Positions 5,542 to 5,607 of a DNA stretch of 5,607 nucleotides are shown in pieces; position 1 is the first letter of the stretch, and each line of letters opens with the position of its first letter. The stretch is from contig JAOPZD010000656.1 in assembly GCA_025964295.1 (NCBI GenBank), forward strand, positions 1 to 5,607. Reading direction: 5' to 3'. The notes beneath the pieces were generated by a model. It did not search any database. It saw only the letters and a list, made by a program, of their open reading frames with translations, and was not told the DNA's origin. This stretch comes from Conexibacter sp. (lineage in GTDB: Bacteria; Actinomycetota; Thermoleophilia; Solirubrobacterales; Solirubrobacteraceae). The translations under genes were made by a program, and so were the position numbers.

Positions 5542-5607
5542 TTTTTATGCCGCTGAGCTTCAGGCACCGATGGCGACGTTTGGCGCGGCGCGGCGGGGCC
5601 GTCCGGC

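Noticed and set aside
5560..5607. Possible C-terminal end of another minus-strand gene (frame open from the window edge to TGA at 5562-5560, ending ...PNVAIGA)
   Set aside because: Only 15 codons are visible and an open frame of that length is expected by chance here. The ending looks protein-like and the AT-richer spacer after it would suit an intergenic region, but the support is too thin to annotate.
5547..5607. Possible start of a divergent + strand gene (ATG at 5547 or 5570)
   Set aside because: Neither ATG has a convincing Shine-Dalgarno, and at most 20 codons are visible before the window ends.

Overview
The window is strongly GC-rich throughout, and third codon positions are almost all G or C. 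Together with an actinobacterial-type inositol-3-phosphate synthase, this suggests a high-GC actinobacterium. A soil lineage such as Thermoleophilia/Solirubrobacterales is possible, but that placement is inference and no rRNA or other marker is present to confirm it.

Left part, + strand (1-1412): the 3' portion of a TetR-family regulator (5' end outside the window) overlaps by 4 bp (ATGA, 528-531) with a compact myo-inositol-1-phosphate synthase (ino1). The overlap indicates a translationally coupled pair, a regulator plus the first committed enzyme of inositol synthesis. Inositol feeds phosphatidylinositol and mycothiol-type metabolites in actinobacteria.

Right part, - strand (5442 down to 1425): a compact three-gene operon reads leftwards and converges on ino1 with only 12 bp between the two stop codons. 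In transcription order it holds (1) a roughly 79-residue protein with two membrane segments, (2) an 88-residue proline-rich, charge-polarised protein and (3) a 1170-residue repeat protein. The spacings are 2 bp and a 4-bp ATGA overlap, each with a good Shine-Dalgarno sequence, so the three are very likely co-transcribed and may act together.

The 1170-residue protein has about 700 residues of Asp-box (BNR/sortilin/GH74-like) beta-propeller, then four Ig-like repeats of the choice-of-anchor D/ASH type. The last repeat carries an unusual Cys/His/Asp-rich insertion, and the chain ends in Asp-Asp-Asp-Cys-Cys. It has no recognisable signal peptide, C-terminal membrane anchor or sortase motif, although domains of this kind are usually exported. 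This operon is the least explained and most interesting part of the window.

The extreme right (5443-5607) holds a candidate promoter for the operon and a small AT-richer island with an inverted repeat. No RNA genes, mobile elements or CRISPR arrays were seen.
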